Assembly (NCBI RefSeq): GCF_024213375.1
Contig: NZ_JANAVJ010000013.1
Location: forward strand, 62,001 to 126,000
Length of the DNA stretch: 64,000 nucleotides
Reading direction: 5' to 3'
Source: Paenibacillus sp. MZ04-78.2
GTDB taxonomy: Bacteria > Bacillota > Bacilli > Paenibacillales > NBRC-103111
A program made the translations under genes and the position numbers. How positions within the stretch are numbered: the stretch's first letter is position 1; every line of letters begins with the position of its first letter. This document shows, in pieces, positions 50,645 through 59,343 of this stretch. Below the pieces are notes generated by a model. That model ran no database searches. It was not told where the DNA came from and worked only from the letters and a program-made list of their open reading frames with translations.

Positions 50645-52446
50645 GCTCTCACTCCTCCCGTCTCGATATGCCATTGCCCCGCATCCGTGTACGCCTTCCA
50701 CATTCTGGCATACAAGCCGTTCGCGGCAACGAGTCCGTCATGCGTTCCCCGCTCTTCGAGCCGCCCGGCGTTCAGCACGATAATTTGATCGGCATCCCGG
50801 ATCGAAGAAAGCCGATGCGCGATCACGATAACCGTTTTTCCCTTCATCAGCTGCTTAAGCGCCAGCTGCATCTCGTACTCGTTCTCGGGATCGGCGAAGG
50901 CGGTCGCCTCATCCAGCACCAGAATGGGGGCGTCCTTCAAAATCGCCCGGGCCACCGCAATCCGCTGCTCCTCGCCGCCCGACAAATACACGCCGCCTTC
51001 CCCGATCAATGTATCGTAGCCTTGGGGCAGCTTGCCGATAAATACATGGCACTGGGCCGCCTTCGCTGCGGCGTACACTTCCTCCGGTGACGCTCCGGGC
51101 CGGCCGACGACGATATTGTTATAAAGCGTGTCGTAGAACAAGAACGTTTCCTGAAAAACAAAAGCAACGGTGTCCATCAGATCGGCCGAAGCCATCTCGC
51201 GGATGTCTACGCCGCCGATGCGGATGCTTCCTTGGCTTACGTCCCAGAACCGGGGAATGAGATTGGCGACAGTGGACTTGCCGGAGCCTGACGGGCCGAC
51301 CAGCGCTGTTACCTTGCCCTGCCGCGCGTTGAACGAAATTTCGGACAGCGCTTCGATCCGGGAGGATCTGCCTTCCGCCCCGTAGGAGAAGGAGACGTTA
51401 TGGAACGTCAAATCGTACGCGTCCGGCTTTTTCGGAGCTTCCGGCTCCCGTACCGGCTCCTCCGCCAAAATACGGTCGATCCGCTTGACCCCCTCGTCAA
51501 TATTGCGGAGCGAGGAGCTGATATTCATAATTTTGAACATGGGGGCGGAGATGCCCGGGGCCATGATCAGAAAGAACAGCAGAACCGAGGCGAACGCCAC
51601 GCTCCCTGGGTCCCGGGCCAGCAGATAGACGCCGACCGGCAGTATAAACGCCGCAAACGAGCTGAGAATGACTTTAAAAATGAGATACCCGTTCTGAAAT
51701 TGGTCCGTATATTTGACGCAATAATCGCGGTAGCGGATCATGTCGTCGTAAAACCTGCGAAACGAATGGACCGTCTGCCCGAACACCTTCACCGCCGGCA
51801 TCCCGCGCACATATTGAACCGCCGAGCCGCTCATCCGTTCCAAAGAATCGTGGTACATTTTGACGTGCTCCTTGCCATTTTCTCCCGTCGAGAACAGAAT
51901 CTGCGCGATGAAAGCAGCTGCAATAGGAACGAGGCAAGCCAGTGCCAGCCATACGTTCAAGGCAAACATGGCGACGATCATCACAAGGGTCGTCACCGCC
52001 ACATGAATCAGATCCGGGAGCTGATGCGCCACAAAGGTCTCTACTTTTTCCACGTTTTGCTCCAGCGTCTTCTTCACGGCGCCGGTCGAGGTGCCGTTCA
52101 GCCAGCCAAGCGGCAGCCGTCCGATATGGTTGGACAGCTTGACGCGCAGACCGTACAAAATCCGGAATGCCGCCATGTGGGAAAGCATCCCTCCACCATA
52201 CATCAGCAGCGTGCTTCCCAGCATCCCTAGCAGCGCAACGATCCCCCAGCGGATCATCCAAGACCCGTCGGCGGAAGCCGGATTCGTCGCATGCTCCAAC
52301 AGCTCGCGGATAATAAAATATACCGATACGTAAGGAATCAGCATGCAGACCGCGCTCAGAGCCGACAAAATGCCGGAAACGATCAGCAGACCGCGCTTCT
52401 CGCCCGCAATCTCGAGCAGTCTTGCGATTCCGTTTTTTTGGTTCAC
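50641..52446 (-). CDS. YbtP/IrtA-like siderophore ABC transporter half
   Basis: A 601-residue half-transporter with six helices and an ATPase domain: GPSGSGKST, an unusual signature LSGGEEQR in place of LSGGEKQR, VLDEATAFADPENE, IIAHRLSS. Start choice: GTG 52446 has GGAGGG 6 nt upstream; the frame opening at 52494 would overlap the Fur box. It forms a heterodimer with the following gene product. A perfectly palindromic Fur-type site lies 33 nt before the start. The N-terminal siderophore-reductase domain of mycobacterial IrtA is absent. Confidence 0.82.
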   Translation of the reverse strand: MNQKNGIARLLEIAGEKRGLLIVSGILSALSAVCMLIPYVSVYFIIRELLEHATNPASADGSWMIRWGIVALLGMLGSTLLMYGGGMLSHMAAFRILYGLRVKLSNHIGRLPLGWLNGTSTGAVKKTLEQNVEKVETFVAHQLPDLIHVAVTTLVMIVAMFALNVWLALACLVPIAAAFIAQILFSTGENGKEHVKMYHDSLERMSGSAVQYVRGMPAVKVFGQTVHSFRRFYDDMIRYRDYCVKYTDQFQNGYLIFKVILSSFAAFILPVGVYLLARDPGSVAFASVLLFFLIMAPGISAPMFKIMNISSSLRNIDEGVKRIDRILAEEPVREPEAPKKPDAYDLTFHNVSFSYGAEGRSSRIEALSEISFNARQGKVTALVGPSGSGKSTVANLIPRFWDVSQGSIRIGGVDIREMASADLMDTVAFVFQETFLFYDTLYNNIVVGRPGASPEEVYAAAKAAQCHVFIGKLPQGYDTLIGEGGVYLSGGEEQRIAVARAILKDAPILVLDEATAFADPENEYEMQLALKQLMKGKTVIVIAHRLSSIRDADQIIVLNAGRLEERGTHDGLVAANGLYARMWKAYTDAGQWHIETGGVRA

Positions 52447-52478
52447 ATGTAACCCTCCTCTTCGTAAAACCCGCTCAT

Positions 52479-52493
52479 TGATAAACATTATCA
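52479..52493 (-). promoter_or_regulatory. Fur box
   Basis: TGATAAACATTATCA, a 7-1-7 palindrome, 33 nt before the YbtP-like gene. Confidence 0.78.
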
Positions 52494-52640
52494 TCGGAGC
52501 TTTTCTTTGTCTCCCGGAGGACGGATTATTTATGCGGTTCTACGGATAACTCGCAAGGAAATGAGACGAGGTGTTTTTCTGAATACGCATTTAATGGAAA
52601 AAGTGAATTACTGAAAATCCATCAAGCCCCCTTCATCGCC

Positions 52641-53801
52641 TCAAGCGGATTGATCCAGGTTTTCGCCAGCCGCCTTGGATTCCCTGAAAAACCATTTCAT
52701 CATCGGAGGCGTCACGAGGGTCGTCACCAAGACAACGACAATGAGGATGGCGAACATCTCTTTGCTCAGCAAACCGGCGTTCAGCCCCATGGCGGCGATG
52801 ATCAGCGCGACTTCGCCCCGCGATACCATGGCTGCCCCGATCCCCAAGGAAGGTCTCCAAGCAAAGCCGGCGAATTTCGCTCCCAGCGCCGAGCCGACCA
52901 GCTTGGTGAGGATCGCCAGAATGCTTAATACGACGATCAAGCCAAGATTGCCGGCAATTCCCGTGAACTCCGCCGTCACGCCGATGGAAGTAAAGAACAC
53001 CGGAACGAAGATCGAGTAGCCGATCGTTTCGACCTTCTCAAACACCTCGTGCTTGTATTTCGTGACGCTGATCGCCACACCGGCGATATAAGCTCCGATA
53101 ATGGCGGCAACCCCTGCATATTCAGCCAAGTAGGCGTAAGCAAAGCAGATGATGAGTGCGGCCGATATGACCGCTTCGGTCACACGAAGGGGTGCGAACT
53201 TTTTCAGCACCCATGGAACGACCTTCCAAGCCATGAGAATCGCCCCGGCGAAAAAGATTACTTTCTTCAGGACAACGACACCCAGATTCACGTCTCCCCC
53301 TGCAAAGCTCATCACAAACGCCAGCGCAATGATAACCAGCACGTCATCGATGACCGCGGCGCCCAGAATCGTCGCCCCTGCCCGGGACTTCAGCTTTCCC
53401 ATTTCCTTCAGCGCCTGCACTGAAATGCTGACGCTGGTGGCCGACAGCAGCAATCCGAGGAATATGGCCTGGATCGTCGGCAGCCCCATGACTTGCCCGG
53501 CCAAAAACCCTGCGACCAGCGGCACGATAATCCCCGCGATTCCCACATAAGCGGACGGCTTCCCTGTATGCTTGAATTCCTCGACATCGGTTTCCAGTCC
53601 GGCAATAAACATCAGCAGTATCACGCCGATTTGACTGATTTCCGTTAAAATGTCGGTATTCGTGACGAGTCCGAGCACCGTCGGTCCCAAGACGATCCCG
53701 ATCAGCAGCTTCCCGAGCACGGAAGGCTGTCCTAATTTAACGCTGAGGTCTCCTGCAATTTTGGAAGCAAGTAAAATGATAGCCAGTTGAAAAATAAGCA
53801 T
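52641..53801 (-). CDS. CPA2-family cation/proton antiporter
   Basis: A 386-residue membrane protein with about twelve helices and CPA2 marks: GKLLIGIVLGPTVLG, MFIAGLETDVEEF, the paired residues in GAAVIDDVLVII and MVSRGEVALIIAAMG. It exchanges K+ or Na+ for protons. No regulatory RCK/TrkA domain is attached, so it is shorter than KefB/KefC. The ATG at 53801 (MLIFQLA) starts right at the first helix; the frame opening at 54011 runs through a structured leader and is not used. Its role may be pH or K+ homeostasis. Confidence 0.85.
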   Translation of the reverse strand: MLIFQLAIILLASKIAGDLSVKLGQPSVLGKLLIGIVLGPTVLGLVTNTDILTEISQIGVILLMFIAGLETDVEEFKHTGKPSAYVGIAGIIVPLVAGFLAGQVMGLPTIQAIFLGLLLSATSVSISVQALKEMGKLKSRAGATILGAAVIDDVLVIIALAFVMSFAGGDVNLGVVVLKKVIFFAGAILMAWKVVPWVLKKFAPLRVTEAVISAALIICFAYAYLAEYAGVAAIIGAYIAGVAISVTKYKHEVFEKVETIGYSIFVPVFFTSIGVTAEFTGIAGNLGLIVVLSILAILTKLVGSALGAKFAGFAWRPSLGIGAAMVSRGEVALIIAAMGLNAGLLSKEMFAILIVVVLVTTLVTPPMMKWFFRESKAAGENLDQSA

Positions 53802-53837
53802 GATGACCGACCGCCCCTTCTGTTTGTTCGTCGTGCT

Positions 53838-53964
53838 TATCCTGTGGATATTCAGGTAAAAACATACAAAAAGAAGCCTATCAACCATAGCTGCTAGAAT
53901 AAACATAGCAAAGCTAAGGTGACAGGCTCCTCCAGGTATGGCGTATTTGATTTTCCACAGGATA
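53838..53964 (-). promoter_or_regulatory. Structured leader of the antiporter gene
   Basis: On the minus strand TATCCTGTGGA (53964-53954) can pair with TCCACAGGATA (53848-53838), 11 bp perfect. It encloses a long hairpin GAGCCTGTCACC...TTGATAGGCTTC (53929-53872) with a TTTTTG tail. The inner hairpin looks like an intrinsic terminator and the outer helix ends 37 nt before the start codon. This suggests a riboswitch or another leader control. I could not match it to a class. Confidence 0.55.
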
Positions 53965-54063
53965 GCTAACGTTACGATACTTACTACGTAAGGATGCGAT
54001 CCCGGTTTCAAAAATGGTGCAAGAAAAATCTGGCGTGGGGCGATAACGCCCCGCCCCCTGCGG

Positions 54064-54966
54064 CTACAGCTTGACCCGCTGCCCTGTCGCCCGGCTTTCG
54101 TTGGCTGCTTCGAGGAAACGGACGATCTCCAGCGTCTCCGTCAGCGGAAGGCCCGGTTCTCCCGTTCTGAACATCTTCATGACCTCGACCAGCAAGCTGG
54201 CGTAAAACGGTCTGCTGTCCTTGGACACGTCGACCAGACGCGGTCCACCGCCGGTGTGCAGAGTCGCGCCGAAGCCTTGATCAGGCCGCCGACTACCCCG
54301 TACCGTGCCAATCCGCCCGTCCTGCCAGACGCCCGTAATGACGTCGAAATCGTCGTTCGCCGCCACGGTCACTTCCCGGCAGCCTGCGCCCATGGCGCGG
54401 TACAGCAGCTCGACCGTATGAATCCCGTACCAGTAGTACCCCGGCTGCGTCGGTTCGAGAACCATCGGTCCGAAGGCATCGGCTCCCGTAATGACTCCGT
54501 CCGCTTCCGCGAGAGCGCTGACTAACCCTTCGGAATACCGCAGCGCCGAAGCGCTCATGACCGGAATATCGTATTGCTGCACGAGCTCGGCGATTTCGTA
54601 CGCCTCCCGCGAGCTCAATGCGAGCGGCTTGTCGATAAATACCGGCTTGCCGTATGGCGCGATGGCGCGAAACTGCTCCAAGTGCACCCGTCCGTCAGCC
54701 GATTCGAGCAGCAGCGCATCGGCCGATTCCGCTACCGCTTCCGGCGTTTCCATAATGGACACGCCGTATTGCCCGCGCAGCTCTTGCGTAAAGCCGCCGA
54801 CCCGGTCGATGCTGAGCGGGAAGTCGGCGGAACCGCCCGGATAAGCGGCAATCACCCGTCCTCCCGGCACATGGTTGGCATCCGACGGGTCGTTCAGCAG
54901 CCTCGTAAACGCCGTTACGTGCGACGTATCGAGCCCGATGATGCCTATGCGCAGCGTCGCATCCAT
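54064..54966 (-). CDS. Gfo/Idh/MocA-family oxidoreductase (first of two in the operon)
   Basis: A 300-residue protein with a Rossmann start (RIGIIGLDTSHV), the conserved dinucleotide and sugar-site stretch FIDKPLALSSREAYEIAEL, and a catalytic-type histidine in YYWYGIHTVELL. The GLDTSHV start in place of GxGxxG suggests a variant subgroup. These enzymes oxidise or reduce a sugar hydroxyl with NAD(P). It is the last gene of the eight-gene operon, 4 nt after the TIM-barrel gene. A hairpin GGGGCG/CGCCCC with TTTTT follows near 54010-54050. Confidence 0.78.
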   Translation of the reverse strand: MDATLRIGIIGLDTSHVTAFTRLLNDPSDANHVPGGRVIAAYPGGSADFPLSIDRVGGFTQELRGQYGVSIMETPEAVAESADALLLESADGRVHLEQFRAIAPYGKPVFIDKPLALSSREAYEIAELVQQYDIPVMSASALRYSEGLVSALAEADGVITGADAFGPMVLEPTQPGYYWYGIHTVELLYRAMGAGCREVTVAANDDFDVITGVWQDGRIGTVRGSRRPDQGFGATLHTGGGPRLVDVSKDSRPFYASLLVEVMKMFRTGEPGLPLTETLEIVRFLEAANESRATGQRVKL

Positions 54967-54970
54967 GCGT

Positions 54971-55855
54971 CTAGCCCCGCTTCCGGTAAGCTTCGATGAA
55001 TTGAATCGCTTTGCGGATATCTTCTTCCGGCTGCTCGCCGACCTCGCGTTCGATCGTCAGATAGCCCGTATACCCGATGTCTTGCAGAGCTTGGAAGTAC
55101 GCGTCGAAATCGACGGTCCCCTCGCCGGGAGGCAGCTCCCGGAAAAACTCTCCCGCAGTCACCATCCGCGCGATCTCCTCATGATCCATCGGCTTGAACC
55201 CGAGAGAGCCGTAGATGACACGAGGGTCCGCTTCGCGCACCCGGAGCCCGTCCTTCACGTGCGTATGGACGATGTAGTCCTTCAGCGTGTGCACGCCTTT
55301 AGCCGGGTCGTCGCCGGTCACCATGACCATGTTCGCCGGGTCGAAGTTGACCGACATTCCTTTGGAGCCAAGACTGTCCAGAAAGCTTTTCAAGTGTGCG
55401 GCTGTCTCGGGACCCGTCTCGATGGCAAAATAACCGCCGACGGACGAAGCATAACGGGCCAGTTGGCCGCAAGCGTCCTGCATCTCGGCATAGATCGGAT
55501 CGGCCGGGTCGGCCGGCACCAGCCCGATATGCGTCGTCACGATATTCGTGCCCAAGTCAAGCGCCAGGTCGAGAATCCGCTTCGACTTTTCGATTTTGGC
55601 CGGGTTCGCTTCCTTGTCTTGGAAGCCGTGTCCGCCCAAATCGCCGCACAAAGCGGAAATTTCCAGCCCGATCGAATCCAGGTAAGCCTTGAGATCTTTC
55701 CGAGCGGCCGCGTCCAGGTTCGCCGGGTCCATTTCCCCTTTGGTGGCCCAAATCTGCACGCCGTCGGCGCCGAGCTCCTTGGACTTTTGCAGCCCCTCAC
55801 GCAGCGGCAGCTTGAAGCTGTCCGAGATGACTCCGATTTTGTTCGTCAATGCCAT
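54971..55855 (-). CDS. Sugar phosphate isomerase/epimerase-like TIM-barrel protein
   Basis: A 294-residue AP-endonuclease-2-type TIM barrel. Metal-ligand segments are visible in GGYFAIETGPE, VNFDPANMVM, HTHVKDG and YLTIEREVGE. Such enzymes use a divalent metal to isomerise, epimerise or dehydrate sugars, including keto sugars. It sits between two Gfo/Idh/MocA dehydrogenases (4 nt before one, 15 nt after the other), a pairing known from inositol and 3-keto-sugar pathways. The start at 55855 has GGAGGAG upstream. Confidence 0.78.
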   Translation of the reverse strand: MALTNKIGVISDSFKLPLREGLQKSKELGADGVQIWATKGEMDPANLDAAARKDLKAYLDSIGLEISALCGDLGGHGFQDKEANPAKIEKSKRILDLALDLGTNIVTTHIGLVPADPADPIYAEMQDACGQLARYASSVGGYFAIETGPETAAHLKSFLDSLGSKGMSVNFDPANMVMVTGDDPAKGVHTLKDYIVHTHVKDGLRVREADPRVIYGSLGFKPMDHEEIARMVTAGEFFRELPPGEGTVDFDAYFQALQDIGYTGYLTIEREVGEQPEEDIRKAIQFIEAYRKRG

Positions 55856-55870
55856 GATCGTCTCTCCTCC

Positions 55871-56929
55871 TTATAGTTCGATTTCGCGCCCTTGAGCGGC
55901 CGATTCGTAAATGGCGCACAATATTTTCATCACTTCGACGCCGTCCTCCACCGGACTCCGGGTTTCCGTTCGTCCGAGGGAGCTGTCGATAAAATAATTG
56001 ATCTCCTGTTGAAACCCGGCGACAAAATCGAACGAAGGATGGTCTACCTGCGGCGCGACATTTAAAATCGTATCATGCTTCTCAGCGATGATCGCAAGCT
56101 CCGGCTCCAGCTCCGCTCCGCCCTTGTCCCCGTACAGCTTGACGGACAGCTCATCTTTCTTCGCGTGCAGCGTGAAGCTGACATCGACCATAAGGCTCGC
56201 CCCGTTCTCGAAGCGAATGAGCGCATTGGCCATGTCCTCCACCGTGTTGAGCGCCCCGTTGTAATCCGCTGCTTTGTAGTATGTGAGATGCTCCACGTTT
56301 GAGCGATTGCCGAGGCGGTTATACGTATTGGCCGAAACCGATTTGACCTTCGGCTTGCCCATCAGGTACCAGCAAATATCGATAATATGCACGCCAAGGT
56401 CGATGAGCGGCCCGCCGCCGGAGCGCTTGATATCCGAGAACCAGCCGCCCGGATTGCCGAGACGGCGCAGATAAGAGGCTTTGGCGTAATAAATCTCGCC
56501 CAGATCGCCCGCATCGATAAATTTTTTCAAAATTTCCGTACTGCTGCCGTACCGGCGCACGAAGCCGACCTGCAGCAGCTTGCCCGTCCGCCGTACCGTT
56601 TCTTCGACCTTCAAAGCTTCGGCCACCGTCTGGCACAGCGGCTTCTCCACCAGCACGTGCTTGCCCGCTTCGAGCGCCGCGATGCTGATCTCGGCATGGG
56701 AGTTGTTCCAAGTGCAGATGCTAACGCCGTGAATGTCCGGCAGCGCCAACAGCTCGCGGTAATCGGTGAACACTTTGGAGGCGCCGTACGCTTCGGCCTT
56801 CGCTTGTGCCCGTTCCTCGTTCAAATCGCAAACGGCATAAATCTCCACTTCAGGATGATGGCTGTAGGCTGTAAAATGCTGCTCCGAAATGGAGCCCGCT
56901 CCGATTATTCCGATTTTGATTTTGCTCAT
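55871..56929 (-). CDS. Gfo/Idh/MocA-family oxidoreductase (second)
   Basis: A 352-residue classical member: Rossmann motif KIGIIGAGSISEQHF, EKPLCQTVAEALK with the catalytic lysine, and GGGPLIDLGVHIIDICWYL with the active-site D/H pair. It oxidises a ring hydroxyl of a sugar or inositol with NAD(P). AGGAGGAA lies upstream of the ATG. Within the operon it follows one TIM-barrel isomerase gene and precedes the other, so it probably works in the same pathway. Confidence 0.85.
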   Translation of the reverse strand: MSKIKIGIIGAGSISEQHFTAYSHHPEVEIYAVCDLNEERAQAKAEAYGASKVFTDYRELLALPDIHGVSICTWNNSHAEISIAALEAGKHVLVEKPLCQTVAEALKVEETVRRTGKLLQVGFVRRYGSSTEILKKFIDAGDLGEIYYAKASYLRRLGNPGGWFSDIKRSGGGPLIDLGVHIIDICWYLMGKPKVKSVSANTYNRLGNRSNVEHLTYYKAADYNGALNTVEDMANALIRFENGASLMVDVSFTLHAKKDELSVKLYGDKGGAELEPELAIIAEKHDTILNVAPQVDHPSFDFVAGFQQEINYFIDSSLGRTETRSPVEDGVEVMKILCAIYESAAQGREIEL

Positions 56930-56968
56930 TGTCGCCCTGTTCCTCCTGCTTCTCCTGTTATTTTCGGT

Positions 56969-57838
56969 TTATACTACGGCTTCCTGCCACAATCGCCGGA
57001 CGTTATCCATCGCGATTCTCGAACCGATCTTCGGGTCCTCCATGCCTTCGAATTCGACGGATAAATAGCCGTCGTACCCCGAAGCCTTCAACACCCGGAT
57101 CACCTCCGGCATATCGATGTCGCCTTGTCCGACGATGGCGCCCCGCAGGAAGTTGCCGTGGGTCGACTTAAACCAGCCTTCGCCCGGATTGCGGTACGAC
57201 GGACGGCGGTAAAAGTCTTTCAAATGCACCATGGACGCAAACGGAATGTTATTCAAAACGGCGCTGGCCGGATCTTCGTCCACACACAGGAAATTGCCGA
57301 TATCCAGCGTCGTCTTGAAGTTGGCGCGATCCACCTCATGCACGAGCCGGAGCACCCGGTCGCTCGCTTGCAAGTAGAAGCCGTGGTTTTCCACGCTTGT
57401 AACGATATCGAACTGCGCTGCGTAGTCGGCGATGCGGCGGCACGCTTCGACGAGCCGGGGCAAGTCCGCTTCGAACTGGCGGATCGACGTTTCAGGGATC
57501 GGGCGCGACGCAACGTCGTGGCGCATCCGCTTCACTCCTAGATCGCGGGCGATGTCGACCTGACGCATCGTCTTCTCAATCTCCAGCTCGTAGGCTTCCG
57601 GCGTGTCCTGCACGAAATTCGCGCCGACCGCGTAGCCGGAAATATCAAGTCCCGCTTGGTCTGCCGTCTTGCGGATATCTTCAATCAGCCCTGGATTGTT
57701 CGTCAAGTCGTACCCGATCGGCACGATCTCCACATGCTCGCCGCCATTGTCGGCAATCCAGCGGATAGCTTCCGTTACGGTCAATTCTTTCTTATCGATA
57801 GCCCGGAATAAACTGTAGGTGCTTAATCCCAATTTCAT
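56969..57838 (-). CDS. Sugar phosphate isomerase/epimerase-like TIM-barrel protein (second)
   Basis: A 289-residue AP-endonuclease-2-type barrel. It starts KLGLSTYSLFRAI and carries metal-site segments VTSVENHGFY, TLDIGNFLC, MVHLKDFY and YLSVEFEGMED. It is distinct from the barrel at 54971, so the pathway has two such steps. GGAGG lies upstream of the ATG. It comes first of the four paired sugar genes, just downstream of the regulator. Confidence 0.8.
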   Translation of the reverse strand: MKLGLSTYSLFRAIDKKELTVTEAIRWIADNGGEHVEIVPIGYDLTNNPGLIEDIRKTADQAGLDISGYAVGANFVQDTPEAYELEIEKTMRQVDIARDLGVKRMRHDVASRPIPETSIRQFEADLPRLVEACRRIADYAAQFDIVTSVENHGFYLQASDRVLRLVHEVDRANFKTTLDIGNFLCVDEDPASAVLNNIPFASMVHLKDFYRRPSYRNPGEGWFKSTHGNFLRGAIVGQGDIDMPEVIRVLKASGYDGYLSVEFEGMEDPKIGSRIAMDNVRRLWQEAVV

Positions 57839-57886
57839 GCGTACATCCTCCTAAGCCAAGTCCGATATAAACGACAAGCATGCTTT

Positions 57887-59236
57887 TTAACGGCGCAGCA
57901 GGTCGTCCAGGAAGGAAAACCGGTAAATTTGCTTCGGCCTGCCCTTCGCTCTGCCCCGTTCCTCTCCGGCCACCTCGACCAGTTCAGCGTCCATCCACTG
58001 CGTCAGCAGCCGATGGGTGCTGCGGACGGTCACGCCGAGAACCGACGCCAGCTCGTGTACGTTGTAGTCCGTCTTGCCCGTACGGGTGAGCTGAGCGACT
58101 ACCCGGCTCAAATACGTCTGGGTGAAGCCCGCTTCCTCCGCCTTTCGGATCAAGGCGGCGTCCAGCAGCGTTAGCTCGGCGCCGAGCGGCTCGGCCATTT
58201 CCAGCGGACCGATGACGCTCTCGTCTTCGCGGACGATGAAGCTGATGCAGCCGCCCGCGTCTTTAGCCCGTCGCAGCGCCATCCGGGCATGCGAGCCCGC
58301 TTCGTGGGCGGACCGGCCGAAGCCGATGCCGATGCTCAGCGAAAGCGAGAAGGCGTCCTGCGCCATTTTGGCCAGCGGGATATATTTATATCCGCCCGTA
58401 TGGCGCTCGAACGTCCCCCGCGTCGTGACGAACAAATATTCGTCGCCCCCTAGCGGGGTCAAGTGCCCTTCGAGCGTTTCGGCATACTCAAGCATCATCC
58501 GGTGAATATCCAGCTTCAACCGCTGCACGTCATGCTCCGACTTCCGGAGATCGGCCGCTTTGCGGAACCCGTCCACGTCGATCAAGCCCACCACAATTTG
58601 CGACTCCTTGCTGCGGCGGGATTCCGTCGACAACAGCGCCCGCTCGAGCGCAACGATGATATCCTGCTCGGTCGGCAGCACCCATTCGTTCGGCACGCCG
58701 AGCTCGCTCAGCTTCACCGATACGGAACGGAGCGCGGTCAAGGCAATCGCCGTGTTCCCCTGAGCATGTTGCTCCGCATGAAAACGAACCATCGCCTCCG
58801 TATCCGCAGGATCGCCGCTATAGAACGTCAGTTCAGGCAGCGATTGGCCCAGCTCTCGGAACGTCTTTACGAACGGTTGGTGGGTCAACGTATCGACCGA
58901 CATGGCGCCGAGCCGCCCCATCCGCTCCGCCCGAAACAACGACCGGTACAGTCCCGAGCCGTTCAGCGGAACGAAATGAGCAGGTACGCGCAGCTGGACG
59001 CGCTCGAGGCATACCTGGTATGGATGCGGTCCCGAATATAAGATCACTTCGACGCGGTCCATTAGGTCCTGGGTCCATTGAACCGCTTCCTCCAGATTCG
59101 CGTACGCCCCGGTGACGGGGACGAAGGACGGAAACGATTTCATCGCTTGCAGCATGATGGGAATCATCGGCTCCGGTCCGATCAGCGCTATCGGAATTCC
59201 TTTTTCTACGGTGGACGGACGATAAGTCCCGAACAT
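57887..59236 (-). CDS. Three-domain regulator: sensor, GGDEF-like domain, winged helix
   Basis: A 449-residue protein. An N-terminal about 170-residue alpha/beta region opens with IPIALIGPEPMIPIM and is reminiscent of a sensor or PrpR-like domain. A central domain carries LGGDEYLFV and a preceding VVGLIDVDGF metal-type aspartate, as in GGDEF cyclases or GTP cyclohydrolase III. The C-terminal winged helix (YNVHELASVLGVTVRSTHRLLTQW) is followed by a basic tail. It probably binds DNA and controls the operon; the GGDEF-like part may only bind nucleotide. It sits inside the operon it is likely to regulate. I know of no named family with certainty. Confidence 0.6.
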   Translation of the reverse strand: MFGTYRPSTVEKGIPIALIGPEPMIPIMLQAMKSFPSFVPVTGAYANLEEAVQWTQDLMDRVEVILYSGPHPYQVCLERVQLRVPAHFVPLNGSGLYRSLFRAERMGRLGAMSVDTLTHQPFVKTFRELGQSLPELTFYSGDPADTEAMVRFHAEQHAQGNTAIALTALRSVSVKLSELGVPNEWVLPTEQDIIVALERALLSTESRRSKESQIVVGLIDVDGFRKAADLRKSEHDVQRLKLDIHRMMLEYAETLEGHLTPLGGDEYLFVTTRGTFERHTGGYKYIPLAKMAQDAFSLSLSIGIGFGRSAHEAGSHARMALRRAKDAGGCISFIVREDESVIGPLEMAEPLGAELTLLDAALIRKAEEAGFTQTYLSRVVAQLTRTGKTDYNVHELASVLGVTVRSTHRLLTQWMDAELVEVAGEERGRAKGRPKQIYRFSFLDDLLRR

Positions 59237-59343
59237 GACAACACCGCCTTACCCATGCTTGTGTTCAATCTATCTCCATTATACTTGACAAGAGGAATCT
59301 GCCAATTGCAAAAAGGTGACGTTTTCAGCGTATCGCTTCTTCG

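Noticed and set aside
53881..53960. Resemblance of the antiporter leader to an M-box or a ydaO (c-di-AMP) riboswitch
   Set aside because: The plus strand has a short M-box-like run (GGTGACAGGCTCC, GGTATGG) but points away from any gene. The minus strand lacks the ordered core of ydaO. I keep only the structural description.
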